From contig JADFUC010000801.1 in NCBI GenBank assembly GCA_019722365.1, positions 79,920 through 143,919 of the forward strand: a stretch of 64,000 nucleotides of DNA. Direction: 5' to 3'. The translations under genes were made by a program, and so were the position numbers. Of the stretch, positions 33,386 to 45,285 are shown in pieces; within the stretch, counting starts at the first letter, position 1, and each line of letters begins with the position of its first letter. The DNA comes from Lithospermum erythrorhizon (taxonomy: Eukaryota; Streptophyta; Magnoliopsida; Boraginales; Boraginaceae). A model generated the notes under the pieces. That model was not told the DNA's origin. It made no database searches and saw only the letters and a program-made list of their open reading frames with translations.

Positions 33386-34560
33386 TAGGTTTCAATTTAA
33401 GCGAGCTATTTCTTTCCACCAGACATTAGCCTCATAATGTGTTGGAACTCCAAGTTATTGTGATTTAACCTCCACATAAATTTTCGGCCAACAGGGGCGT
33501 AGGGATGCTTAAGAAATGGACAACTCCTTTTGAACCCTGTCGAGTTTAGAGAACAATGTATTTCTTGGTGGTACAATTCGTTCTGTTTGGAATATGTTAA
33601 CTTCTTATTTTTCATATATCATGTGGGCCTAGATTATTATGTACAACATGTGTTTAGATTATTTTGTACCGACGTTTTGATGGGCTATAATTGTGGTTTC
33701 ATAAAAGAAAGAAATCAACACTTTAGGGTAGCTACTACTTACAACAAAGAAGGTGAAAAAAATATTGAGTGCCTAGAATACAATAGTCTATTCAAGATGT
33801 GTTTATTAGTCATGACTCATGAGATCAAAATTGAAATAGAAGCAAACCCGGTTCATTAAAATGTTTATAGAGTATTCCTACAAATTTATTTCAATTCAAA
33901 TTTCATAGATCAAACAAAAGAAACTAGTCATTGGTTATCCATCAAATAAAACTTACATTGACAAAAAGGCCATTTGTTTATTTTTACACTACAAACATAG
34001 TACTCCCTCCGTTTTCTTTATTTTTCCTTTTAGATTGAATATTTTTTTTTTAAATATTTATCATTCTAGCATAAGAAGTTAGATTTCTACATTTCCAATG
34101 TACTTGTTTTTATTATATTTTTTATGAAATTATTAATTAACCAATGATATAGTTTCAAATTATTGTCATTTTACATTTTCAATGAATTTTTTAATTTTTT
34201 TTTAAGGGTTAAATTACGACCATTTAGCTTCGTAGCGGCCGATCATAAATCCTCCAAGCCGAAATTTCGAGTATGCTCTCGCTTCCAGTGTAGTCCTCGC
34301 AAAAATGTGTGGACCGCTTGTCTGGCCGGAAATAATTCGGCTCATCAAGTCAAGAACGAATCGAAAAAGTTTAGTTTCGTAAAGAAAAAGTGTTTAGGTA
34401 TCAAAGTGAACTTATTTGATTGGCCTAAAGCTACCTTTTATACAGCCAAATGCTACATTTCGTCGAAGCCTCACGGCTCATTCAATTCCTATAAATGATT
34501 ATGCGTCTATTGGGCGGGCCGTGCAATAATATAATTTAAATGACTTTAATCAGGTCGACC
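33386..34560. other. Spacer with one MITE-like end, no gene called
   Basis: tactccctccgttttcttta at 34001 is a typical MITE terminus, but no matching right end was found. 34200-34500 is richer in CG than its surroundings and carries a 111-codon frame (34163-34498) with no family resemblance. Confidence 0.4.
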
Positions 34561-35094
34561 AAGCAAGCACACATAACGTTTCTTTTCTTCTTCCTCGCCG
34601 AAAGCCGGACAAATTGTCCCTGAGACGGGCCTGACGCTTGCCCACTCGTGGGGTCCAGTCCATTTATCCAATTCTTTTGTCCCCGATCCTTCTCACGAGC
34701 ACACCTACGGGATCACCCTCCTGATCAACACATTTAATTATGAGATTAATATATGCCCTGCACTGCCCATTTTGGGTCGATCTGAATACAAGCACCCTTC
34801 AGCTTTTAGGTCCAAACAGCTTTAGCCTATCTCAAGAAAAGTTGGTATGCTGGCCTCCTTAATAGCCGCCTTTTCCCTTTCCTATCTTCACCATTATTGC
34901 ATGGCTTTAGGAACCACCTCCTCTCTTTCTCTTTCATTATCACCTTTCCAAATTTGAAAGTACCTCACGCTTCTATAAATTTAGGGGGATTCCAATGCAT
35001 TTTTTCCCCATTCATATCTCTGCAAACTTCATCTTCTCCCCAAAAATTCCTTTTCATCCGCAACTTTTCTTCTTTTTACTCCCCTATTTTGCAA

Positions 35095-35223
35095 ATGGCC
35101 CGACCTAGGAAGGGTTCTTTTCCCGCAAAGGAGCCGAAGATGGGGGTCCCTTCCTCAGTGTGTGGCCGCCGAATCCTCGCCTCCTTGCAGGCCCCTTTTC
35201 CGTCTCCCTTGGTAAACGAGTAG
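35095..35223 (+). CDS. Possible small gene or first exon, MARPRKGSFPAKE
   Basis: An ATG at 35095 (context CAAATGGCC) opens a basic 42-codon frame, MARPRKGSFPAKEPKMGV and onwards, to TAG at 35221. The region 34560-35360 is balanced in base composition, unlike its flanks, and has a TATA-like CTATAAATTTAG at ~34972 and a CT-rich leader, as in plant promoters. A GGTAAAC near the stop could be a splice donor. Family not recognised. It may be a truncated gene cut by the copia element downstream, or chance. Confidence 0.3.
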   Translation: MARPRKGSFPAKEPKMGVPSSVCGRRILASLQAPFPSPLVNE

Positions 35224-35409
35224 TGTCGAGACTTCCAAAGCTCAGAAATGGAAGTCACGAACCTTCATTCCTTGTTGGCATAGTCCTGGGATCGGTAACA
35301 CGGGCGGTCCGTGACGGTCCCATATCATGTGTGAATTCCTCCGTTCTGGATCCAGTTCTCTTTCAATACATATTTGTATTTACAAATAACTTATTATTTT
35401 TCCTATATT

Positions 35410-36079
35410 TAATGACTTCAGGAATCAATTATTTAACAATTAACATAATTAATTAAAAGATGAAGACCCACTATAGAGTCAGGCTAATGGAAAAATAGTT
35501 GACGTAGTTAAGAACTAATATAAGCTTTGTATTGTTCTACATAAGTCATACCATAAATCTCAAGTATTATATTTAGTCTTATGATTGTCAGCGACATAAA
35601 TTTGGCTTGGATAGAATATCTTAGCATCATGAGTATTACTAGACAACTAATCCCACCCATAAGTTGCACAATACGCCAAACCTAAAAGTCGAAAGTGGAG
35701 GTCACTGGGCGAACGGGCAATGTTAGCACCTATTATGCTACGCTCCGGCCAAGTTCCTTCATTGAGAGTTTGAACGATTCCTAAGTCAAGACTTAGACTT
35801 TGACTCATCCATTCCTCGACTGTCATGGGTTCTTGCCATTAAGCACGAGCATGATGTCAAACGTAGGACCGTGGATAAAAGAGGTCACTAATGCAGTCAT
35901 TTAGAACTTTTAGTGACGCTAAGAATTATGTCAATCATAATTAGTCTATGATCACCTACCCATATGATTGAGAATCGATCATATGAATAATTTGGTAGCC
36001 AGCTTTCAGTGGAATTATAAGCACTAGAATTTATAAATTCTATTATTTTGTATTAGAACATTCTATAGATGAAAACCGA
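35410..36079 (+). other. Leader region of the copia element or unrelated spacer
   Basis: No LTR could be matched to the 3' LTR at 39.3-40.8 kb, so the 5' LTR is missing, unrecognisable, or replaced. No gene seen. Confidence 0.3.
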
Positions 36080-36099
36080 ATTATTGTTTGTTTTGTCTT

Positions 36100-39000
36100 C
36101 CAGTCAAATGACCTCCAACACTAATAACTCGAAAACTCTACGATCCGCATTAAAAAAATAGAAACTAAATGGAATTAACTTCCTAGATTGGGCTAGGAAC
36201 TTGAGAATAGTTCTTAAGTCTAAGAGGACCGAATACAGCACCTAAAAGCTTCCTCCGTAACCCCAGCATATGATGATGAAGCCTGTCTTTCCTATCAACA
36301 ACATAAGGATGACGCCATCGATGTCCAGTGCTTAATGTTGGCAACATGGAAGCCGACCTCGATTCAATTCGAAATATGAACGCTTACAAGACCTATCACA
36401 AACCGGAAAAATCGTCGAAAGCCGCACGGAACGGTAGTACGATATTTTAGCCCTCATAAATTTGTAAGCCAGTAAATTACAGCTCAGTGAGTCCCTGCGT
36501 CATAAAAATGATAGGAACGGCCGAAGTTTCGACAAATGGGCCACTGCCTCGAGGAGCCGTAGTGGGGCCATCATCAAGTCGCTATTCCAACTCAGTTCAA
36601 CAACTTTGTGATGAACTTTAAATATGCATCAGCTTCCATAAGTCGTTATCGGAATGTATGGTGGCATGACAATGCCGAAGTAACCTTAAGAAGGGCAAAC
36701 CGCCAACTCTGCTCACGGGCGCATTGCGACAAATCTAAACGAAAAGCGACAATGTAAGGCTACTACCACCACCGAAGTCGAACCGTAGAAGTATTTTAAA
36801 GAAGAATGGAACTATACTATCTTTAATAAATGTATTTACGTTTACCTAGAAACTTCTTACCTCGACATCGGGTTGTTAGACACCGGTCGGGTACTCATAT
36901 TTGTCAAATGCGCAGCACTTTCCTAATAATAAACGGTCGAGAAAGTTTTGTTGGACTCGAGGTGGCAACTGATCAAAGTTGATGCAAATTTTACAATCGG
37001 CTCCACCGAATTAGCATTACTTCTGGATCGAATCTTGTTTGAACAATGTTTATTTCCAGAAATATCTATTTTCCTTTATTTCTGGTAATCGCTTAAGTCT
37101 GATAAGGTCCACACGCTAGACACAAAACTGTAGGACGATAACATGTCATTAAAAGAGGAAACCGAATAAGTTGAATCCAACATGCCGCTGGCACTCAAAG
37201 CCTGGGTCACATTAAGTCCCATTACACAGTCATGTTTGATGGGTAAGATGATTGTCGCCCCTTCACCTGAACCAGAAAGGGGCATTTGTTTGGGAATCAT
37301 ACATACCGTACGCTGGGACCGAACACGCCATGGTAGGTTACTCATACTTTATAACCTTCATGGATGACTATAATGTGAGTATGGTTTATATATATCTGGC
37401 TGGCTTTAAACATGAAGCCTGTATGTCCAAAGAGTTTCAAAAGGAATGAACCATGACAAACTGCACCATAATCTTAACTAAGTTAGCTCTCTTAACTCCA
37501 TAATGAGAATTTCAGCACTCCAACCGGTTTCCATTGACAATTCTAAGAAAACTCCGGTATTACTTTATCGAAAAATGAGAACAAATCTTTGTTGCTCAGA
37601 TCGGGTGTCTTCCCTCAAAAGGGAAGTTCCCACGTTAACTCTAGTGATGACTGAACTAGTTCAAAAAACGAGAGTCAGCCTGTCCCTCCCGAATCTCCTG
37701 AGGCGGATCCTCTTACATAGCAAGCCACTCAACCCACGTGGAAACCGTGGGACGAACCGGGCTCCAGATTCAACAACCTTTGAGACGATCCGATAAACCC
37801 AGATGGTACAAGCCAAAGAACAGGAAAGTGAGGTGATCAATGGCGTTTAGCCATGAAATCAGAGATCGATTCAATGTACCATAAACGAAAATTTTGTTCA
37901 TCTGAAAGATAGCATCTCAATGAAGCCTTAAATGGTGTTTAAACTTAAACTAGATAAAGATGGAAACGCCCATTTTATGTCAAAGAAGCTCATAGATTTC
38001 AAATGTATCAAGGAATCGATATAACCTTCCACCAGTCGTGAAAAAGTTTAAATCCATTCGATTCTTAGCCACATCGTATTACGACATTATGTATATCTTT
38101 TTTTCGTTGTCCCAACTTAACTAGAAGAGGGACAGTTTTTTGCCACGACACAACCTCCCAACCAAAAGAACCTGGGCATGTATCCATCTATTGACTTGAA
38201 GGTCCCATAGTTTTAAATTCTATTTCAACGGCTAAATGAAAAGTTTTTGACTGTTTGGGAGATGAAGAAGATTCTTGTGCATAAGCGCAAGTTGTTTTGT
38301 TCATATCAGATTTGGTGGTCCCGTATGTAGATCGCATACAATTAATCATTAGAAATGATATACCAATGCTGAGTCACTAAAGATGGCTGGTGCAAATGTT
38401 TCTCAATGAAGGACCTAGGAGAAGCCCAATACATTCTTGGAATCAAGATTCATAGGGATCGATCTAAGAAGCTCATTGGACTGAGCCAGCATACTTATAT
38501 AGATAAGTTTCTACATAGATTCCATATGGAATGTTCCAAGAAGGATAATCTTTCCACGAGACATGGAGTATCTCTCGCCTGCTCTGCATTTCAGTCCTAT
38601 TTATAGAAACTGTGGATAACGCTAAGATGAGAAAGGTTCCAGGTGCCTCATAGATCCATCATTGAGCGTAACGAAATATTACCAATCATGTCCAGCGATG
38701 CAAGCATCGACAACGGTAAAGCGCCATCCTTAAGTACTTGAGAATGATCATGATGTATGTCTCATATACGGAGGGTGAGTTGTTGTGATAAGGCTACAAT
38801 CGACGTGCTAATTTTAAACCCTACTGCCAGCGATTCTAGATCTCGGCCCTGTTTATGTATTCTTGGTTGAACGGTGGAGCAAAGGTCTTCAAGCGCAGTA
38901 GCAAGCAAGGCACCGTGGGTCGTATCTCGACAATAGAAGCTAGTACATTGCAGCATCGGAAGCTGCAAAGAAAGCCATTGATCAAGAAGTTCGTGAGTGA

Positions 39001-39230
39001 GCCTGGAGCTGTACCTATCATTCAGAATCCAGCACTATTATCCTGACAACACCTGTGCAATTGCTCAAGATAAGGAAACCGCAGCACATCACCGTCCAAG
39101 CATGTACTCGTGAATACCATCTCATCTGGAATAAAGTCATGGTTTTGATCCTTGAGAGAAAATTTGTGCTTAATTCCCTTGACCAAACCCTTAAGTCAAA
39201 TTAAACATAATAAATATACATGCAAACCCA
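36100..39230 (+). pseudogene. Ty1/copia polyprotein (Angela/Tork-like), decayed
   Basis: Domains in copia order, all broken by stops and frameshifts. Gag (~36110-36800): KLNGINFLDWARNLRIVLKS and a CLMLATM phrase. Protease region near 36850-37060. Integrase (~37180-37470): GYSYFITFMDDYNVSMVYIY and FKHEACMSKEFQKE. Reverse transcriptase (~37930-38600): VFKLKLDKDGN, the KSIR block, SLVVPYVD in place of the YVDD active site, and the intact stretch SMKDLGEAQYILGIKIHRDR then LIGLSQHTYIDKFLHRFHM. RNase H (~38760-39220): LNGGA, SSKQGTV and KFVSEPGAVP. The order integrase before reverse transcriptase is diagnostic of copia. The SMKDLGEAxYILGIKIxRDRS wording fits the Angela/Tork group. No function remains. 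Confidence 0.9.
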
Positions 39231-39279
39231 TCAGAGAAATGTATTTAAATGGTGTTTAAAAGCCTGTTTTGAGTGGGCT

Positions 39280-40778
39280 TTCAGCACTGTCGGTTCATGA
39301 ATTTCTAGTTTTTAAACTGTTATATTTACCTTGTTTACATTTGTACATACCGTTGCATATACACCTCAGGATCTTGCCCTTCGGAAAGGTCTTCGATACA
39401 AGATCCGACAATGTATCCTCCGCTGCCTAGAGAATAATGAGATTACTCGCCCTTAGTTACTCTTAATCAATCACACGGTATGCATGTTTAAGTAGTTTCG
39501 AAAGTGTAGGATCGACATGGCCGTTGAGAAACTTAGAAGATAACATATCATGTCCTAAGAAGAAACATATGGTTAAGTGGCGATTCTTAGACCTATAAAA
39601 GTGATTTCATTTTACAAGAGAGCGTATTTTAACCTGTCAAGTGTGTTGTGTAAAGGAAGACCCATATCAGGTTGCATGCTACAAACGTAGCGACGGGAAG
39701 ACCAGACATCATAAGAGATGTATGCAACCGGATATGTTGGTAGTTTTCATATCTTGGTGGATTATCAAGACATGCCTGTCCTGCTCGGTGGCCGATATCG
39801 CATTAATTTGTGGAAATGGAAACCATAGCTTGCGAGTTTTGCAGACAATAATTTACTATAGCTCGACTTGAAAACTGCTGGTTTATGAACAATCAAGATA
39901 CAAGTAATCGCCCAAGGGCAAGCTGAGTGTTGAAAATAAAAGACATTAAAACACGCGATCAGATGAACCGACATTTAAGTTTAAGTTTAATAAAGCCATA
40001 CCATTTAGGTCCGTCTCCTAAACAATATACTAACATATAATGTTTGGTTAACATTTATTAGTATATGGCTTTGTCGATCGAGCCTAAGAGTCACACACAT
40101 ACAACAAGTCCTGTCCTATAAACTTCGGCGCTTAAAATCTTAACTACAGAAGAACATCAAGTGATTTTCCAATTGTGAAAAATCATCCCCTGCCGACTAG
40201 AATAGTATAGGAGATAGGTTTCGATCTTTCCTTTCTGTAGAATAATTCTAGAATATTCTTACATACCCACTTAACGTGCCTTTATTTTATGGCGTTAGTT
40301 TATATTCTAATAACTAAAATAAGGAGGTGGTAGAGTTTTTACTTAACTCTCCACAAAATCCTAAAAAGTAGGAATTTTGGTGCCTATATAAATGCCACTT
40401 TTTGGAGAAAAAAATTGCTCATTCACTTCGATTAACTTTGCGGGAAAGGCAAAAACTCTTTCTTTCCTTTTCTATTTTGGTCGAGTAGTAGGTGGTGAAA
40501 AACCCTTTGGTTTTTTCTCGCCCAACCTCTTTGTAGTTCAATATTTTAAAGCGAGCTTCTAATAAAACTCCTTATGAATTTGTCTTCGTCATGCGACAAT
40601 CTTTTAGAAGCACTCTACTTGATTCTGGTCTCTCATCATAATATTCCGCCACCGTTTATTCCTCGATTATTCCGAAGAACGGTACATAATTTCTCCTTTA
40701 ATTATTGTTTATACAAGTGGTAGTGACTGTTATACGTATCCATGCGATTGCTATTATTTATGTTTGGGAACACTAACA
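39280..40778 (+). mobile_element. Probable 3' LTR of the copia element
   Basis: Follows a polypurine-like GAGTGGGCTTTCAG after the RNase H remnant and ends GGGAACACTAACA. A TATA-like CCTATATAAATGCC at 40383 with a CT-rich downstream zone suits an LTR promoter. About 1.5 kb, consistent with long Angela-type LTRs. The left boundary is approximate and no 5' LTR is recognisable. Confidence 0.55.
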
Positions 40779-43700
40779 TAAGAAGAAGTCATCACAGCTA
40801 TTTCAAACACCCATTCGATCACATAACAAAAGTGTTCCACTTGGTTATTCAGCCAAATTAATTTTAGTTTGATTTGTCAATAATAGTGAAACTATCTAAC
40901 ACCATTTGTGAGATAAAATTTTATTTTTGCACACCAAAGCAAATATTTATCGTGATCCAAATATTCTCATAAAAAATAGTCACAGTCTCAAAATTAATAA
41001 TTGAAAAATTATCTCAAAAATGAGTGTTGGACAATTTTACCTTATTAATTTACCCCAAAGTCAAACTTAACTCTATTTTACTTTTGAAACAGATTAATAT
41101 TTCAAAACACGCGGACGAATGGCGAACGCTGAAGGCTATTAGCCTTTTTAATCTAAAATAAGTTAGAATGGAGAAGAAAAAACCATGGAATATAGACCAC
41201 ACTCAAAGAAGTTGGTTGACTAAAAGCTTTACACAACCATTTCTTTAGTAATCATTTGAATTTATTTATTTAATGTTACCTTATTCGAAAATCTAAATTT
41301 GGAGTGTCAATACCCTATACTAACAAAACTATACAACAATGAGATAGAGCTCAAAATTAGTTTAGGCTAGACATGAATGTCTAGAATTTATTCAAGTCAC
41401 AGTTCATCTAAGATTTCAGTATCTTGACAATGAGAGAAACAAAATGGATTGAAGATTAAGAGTTATTTAAAAACTATCTTATCCTTAAGAATTAACAGTC
41501 TATAGATTTAATTGTACTCATTCCCGATTTCATCACACAATTCCCCAAATTAGTTATGGACAAAGTCCACTCTTGATGATCTGAAACTGTGTGTTCTGTA
41601 ATTACTAATCACTAAAGTTGTATGGCTGAAACACAATGAGCGGCAATACTTTGAGTACAAACATGAGCCCAAATGGCCTCACAATCATCCAAACATAGGG
41701 ATCGCAAGGTTTGTAGTAGGCTGAATTTTCATTATCGAGTACTACAATGGCCAAACATTTCTAGGGATGGTTACATAAAGTAAAACATATCAAATATCAT
41801 TAACGTTTTCGAAAATTATACGTTTAATGTTAATGTCATTCAATCACTAAATCGCTAAAAAATAGATTAAATATGACCACCTGCTCTGTTAGCCTGACTT
41901 CCTTTTATGTTAATTTTAATTAAATAAGTTGTGAGGTATTTTGTCCAATTAGATCAGTCTACCATTCACCAATTCATCTTCTTCCAAAATTCCCACTATC
42001 ATCATAATTGTTATGGGACTAATGACACTAATTTTCACCAACTTTGGGAAAATTTCACCAATCATCTTCTAGTTTAATTAATCTTATGAGTCGATCACAA
42101 GATAAATCTTATCAGTCGTTAAGTTTGAATGTTAATTTTTGGTTTTGGTTTTTACAAATTTTGACAAACAAGAGGAGTATTTTGGTCCACCCAATTATAA
42201 ATCCATCTGTAATATCTTCTACTACTCATGCACTATCATCCATTCCAAAGAAGAATATTTAGTCAAAAGATAATCAGATCATGCCATTAATTATAACAGT
42301 CTTGTAAAGATAACATCTTTGTTTCACCAATTGTTCATTTTTAAAGAATGACATATGCAGTGATGGAATTTAGAAAATGTCCCTTAAATTTGAAACTAAA
42401 GCATAATTAGAAAAATATGAATTTACTAAAAATACCTGTATAATAATCGAATCAAACAAAACATGCCTAAAACGGACATATGAAAAGCTGCAAATGATCT
42501 CTAAAGGATTTAAGGATTTATAATTAAAAACTAGAGGACAACCAAACCAGAAAACCTAGCTAAGTCTAGTGGAATTCCGATCCTTCACCTAGTTCTATCA
42601 TAAATTTCCAAATAATGTTGTAAATTTCATATGTTACATGCATAATATCATAATGGAATCAATGAGTATGATTAAATGCACACTGTGTAATTATAACTCA
42701 GAAATGATCCACCCTCAAAAGGCAGAAATGAAAAATTTATAATGTAAAACTACAATTAAACAAATTACATTGAGTTTAAATAAAAAGTCCTGTCCAACAA
42801 TGAAAACCATATGGATGCATGATTTCTCAATGATTTCATATTCTTGATTATCTTTTCATCTTTATGGATATAGGGGACTCATATATAAAATAGTAATTAC
42901 CCCACTCTAAATTTTTTTCAATTATCTTCTCATCCTCATCATATGTCCCCTTATAACATGTGGCCTATCTTTTTTCTCATTGCATGTATGTGCTTCACTA
43001 TGTCGTGGAAGGCTGGAAGCACATCCATTTTTCATCTTCTTTGTAAATATGAAGTGTGAGGGCTCCATTTGGTCGAGATATCAAGAAAACAACACAAGAA
43101 AATAGTAATAATAATTCATTTCCCTCTAAAGACATGGCCCATAGTCCATCTTAGGAGAATTTGATTGAGTCTCGGAAATCGGGCTTTTAGTTGTGGGACA
43201 ATGGTTTGCTCATTATTGAATATTAATGTTGAAGAGTTTAGATGCCTCATGCCTGTTTGCAACCTTTGGTACAAGACTTGGTTTCCCTCAAATCAGGCAA
43301 TCAATTAATGACTTTCTTAAAAGGACTGATTAGTGGGGTTCATTATATTTTTTAACAATCGCTATCCATCTTCAAATAATTACATTAAGGGTTACAATTG
43401 AGGATGTGATTTGATACTCTAAATAGAGTACAAGGGATGAGAACAATGTATGTGAAGGTTGCTTTCGAGTAGGAGCCAGTTACTGATAAATAAAGATCAA
43501 ATAAAGTCTTGAATGTTTGAGTAGAATCAAATGATACATATAAAAAACTAGTCAGTTTTTTATTATCTAAATATCTATTACCAAAATTATATCAAATATA
43601 GAATGACAACTGTCAAATATCATTGATCGGACATGAATTAAAGAGAAAAATAAGAAAAGAATATTGAAAATGTCCTCAACCAAGTAATATAATAGAAAGG

Positions 43701-44526
43701 ATAACTAATATTTTAATAGTCTAATAGTATCTGATGAGAATTTTTATTAAAAACGTCAATCAATCATTATTACTGATGGAGCTATTAAGGATGGAAGAAC
43801 GTTACATGAATCAAACAGAACTCGGGGAGTCTGTCTACTTGGGCCAAAGGTTATTGTTCATGAGAAAATCGATGTTTCACTTGATGACATCAAGTAGTGA
43901 TGGAATTATGATTTATACATAAGGTTGATGAAAAATTGACACAAACAAAATTAAATAAGAAAAATTATAAAAAATTTGGTAGATACAAATAAAATATTTT
44001 TTTCAAAGGATGTATAATAAAATTTTAATTTTTGTAGACAGTCAAAATTTATGAATTAATTTTAATTAAATTCAATCTATTTTAATCGATGAAATTAATT
44101 AAATAAAATTAATCTAATTGGTTATATTAAAATTAGACTTCAAACTCGGTAAATCCAATGAAAATCGAATACTTGGTAAAATAATATAATTGGGGAAGTA
44201 AGCCTCCTAAAATGAATCAAAGTAAAAATTAGACTGAACATTAATTAACCATAAAGTTCTTTTAACCTCGAACGAAAGCACTATTTAATAAATTTTAGCT
44301 TAGGTAACGGTGCTTATATAGTTTTTTTTCATGCGCAATCTATAATCTTACATAGCCTATACCAACTGCAAATTAAAAAAAAAATTAAAAATTAAAAATA
44401 GGTTACAGTTAAAAAAATGAAGCTATCATAACAGCTTTAATAAAGAAATGAAGAATTTATCAATTGAGCTTCTTAAATAGCGCTGTCAAGAAAATATTAC
44501 AAAATGTGTTAGCGAATAAAATCATT
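40779..44526. other. AT-rich intergenic, no gene seen
   Basis: 3.7 kb of AT-rich DNA without recognised genes, RNA genes or element ends on either strand. Short ORFs here have no family support. Confidence 0.6.
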
Positions 44527-44735
44527 GTAAATAATTAATTATTAGATACGCTTGTTAAGAGCTTATATCATAAAATTTAATAAACTCATGGTAAATAGTT
44601 AATTATTAGGTCAAGAATGAACGCCAAAAAACATGTGAAGAAAATCGTTGTAAATAATTAATATTAGAGCGCTTGCACTAGCTTATCACAAAGTGTTACT
44701 AAGAAAAATTAGTATAAATAATTACTATTAGAGAG
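44527..44735. repeat. ~62-bp tandem repeat, four diverged units
   Basis: The phrase gtaaataattaattattag recurs at 44527, 44591 (gtaaatagttaattattag), 44650 (gtaaataattaatattag) and 44712 (gtataaataattactattag), spaced 64, 59 and 62 bp. Some spacers contain AGCGC-type motifs like those at 48 kb, which may mark the other subterminal zone of a hAT element. Confidence 0.6.
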
Positions 44736-44838
44736 CTAAAAGTACTAACTAAGTTAATTTCACATAGCGATCAAATGAATACATCTAAACAAACCCGCCT
44801 AATTACTATCTATAATCTAGCAATAAATTAATAATAAT

Positions 44839-44839
<1 letters not shown>

Positions 44840-44875
<36 letters not shown>
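44840..44875. repeat. (AAT)n microsatellite
   Basis: Run of about 11 AAT units; the flanks to 44940 contain more interrupted AAT and ATT tracts. Confidence 0.95.
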
Positions 44876-44949
44876 GCAATAATAAAAATCATATATTAAT
44901 TATATTAATAGTAATAATATTAAGAATAATAATAATATTATATATTCTG

Positions 44950-45175
44950 ATCCGTACTCAAATCTAAGCTCCATTTTGATTTTTTACTTGAAATGTTTTT
45001 TGAACTTTTGACCATAAATATTTTGTTTGTATAATATCTATTAAACAACACCAGCACCTGAACGTATTTTATTGATATAGTTTTCATTAATTATATAACA
45101 CAAAAAAAAATATTTATAAATAAAAATTATGAAATAATACAAAATAGGGCTTAGGATTTAGTGACTGAGAGTAAT
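44950..45175. mobile_element. MITE (family M1), copy 4
   Basis: Shares with the 4.7-kb copy, in order, ccattttgattttttacttg, gaccataaatattttgtttg, ttttattgatatagttttca and tatataacacaaaaaaaaat. Ends are eroded; GATCCGTACTC is a decayed CTCCGT-type terminus. Confidence 0.65.
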
Positions 45176-45285
45176 ACTAATAATAATAATAATAGTATTA
45201 ATAATAATAATAAGAGTAAGAAATAACAAGAATAGTAATAATAATATTAATAATAATGATAACTACACTAATAATAATAGGCTTA
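45176..45285. repeat. Imperfect AAT-rich microsatellite
   Basis: Interrupted AAT, ATT and AGT trinucleotide tracts directly following MITE copy 4. Confidence 0.85.

Noticed and set aside
34163..34498. 111-codon plus-strand ORF
   Set aside because: No family resemblance, starts inside poly-T low-complexity DNA, and has no promoter or splice support.
37182..37345. Overlapping ORFs on both strands at 37.1-37.4 kb
   Set aside because: The minus-strand ORF is a shadow of the copia integrase text on the plus strand.
44527..44735. Regularly spaced ~62-bp repeats resembling a CRISPR array
   Set aside because: Repeats are diverged, AT-rich and in a plant genome; spacers are not unique foreign-like sequence.
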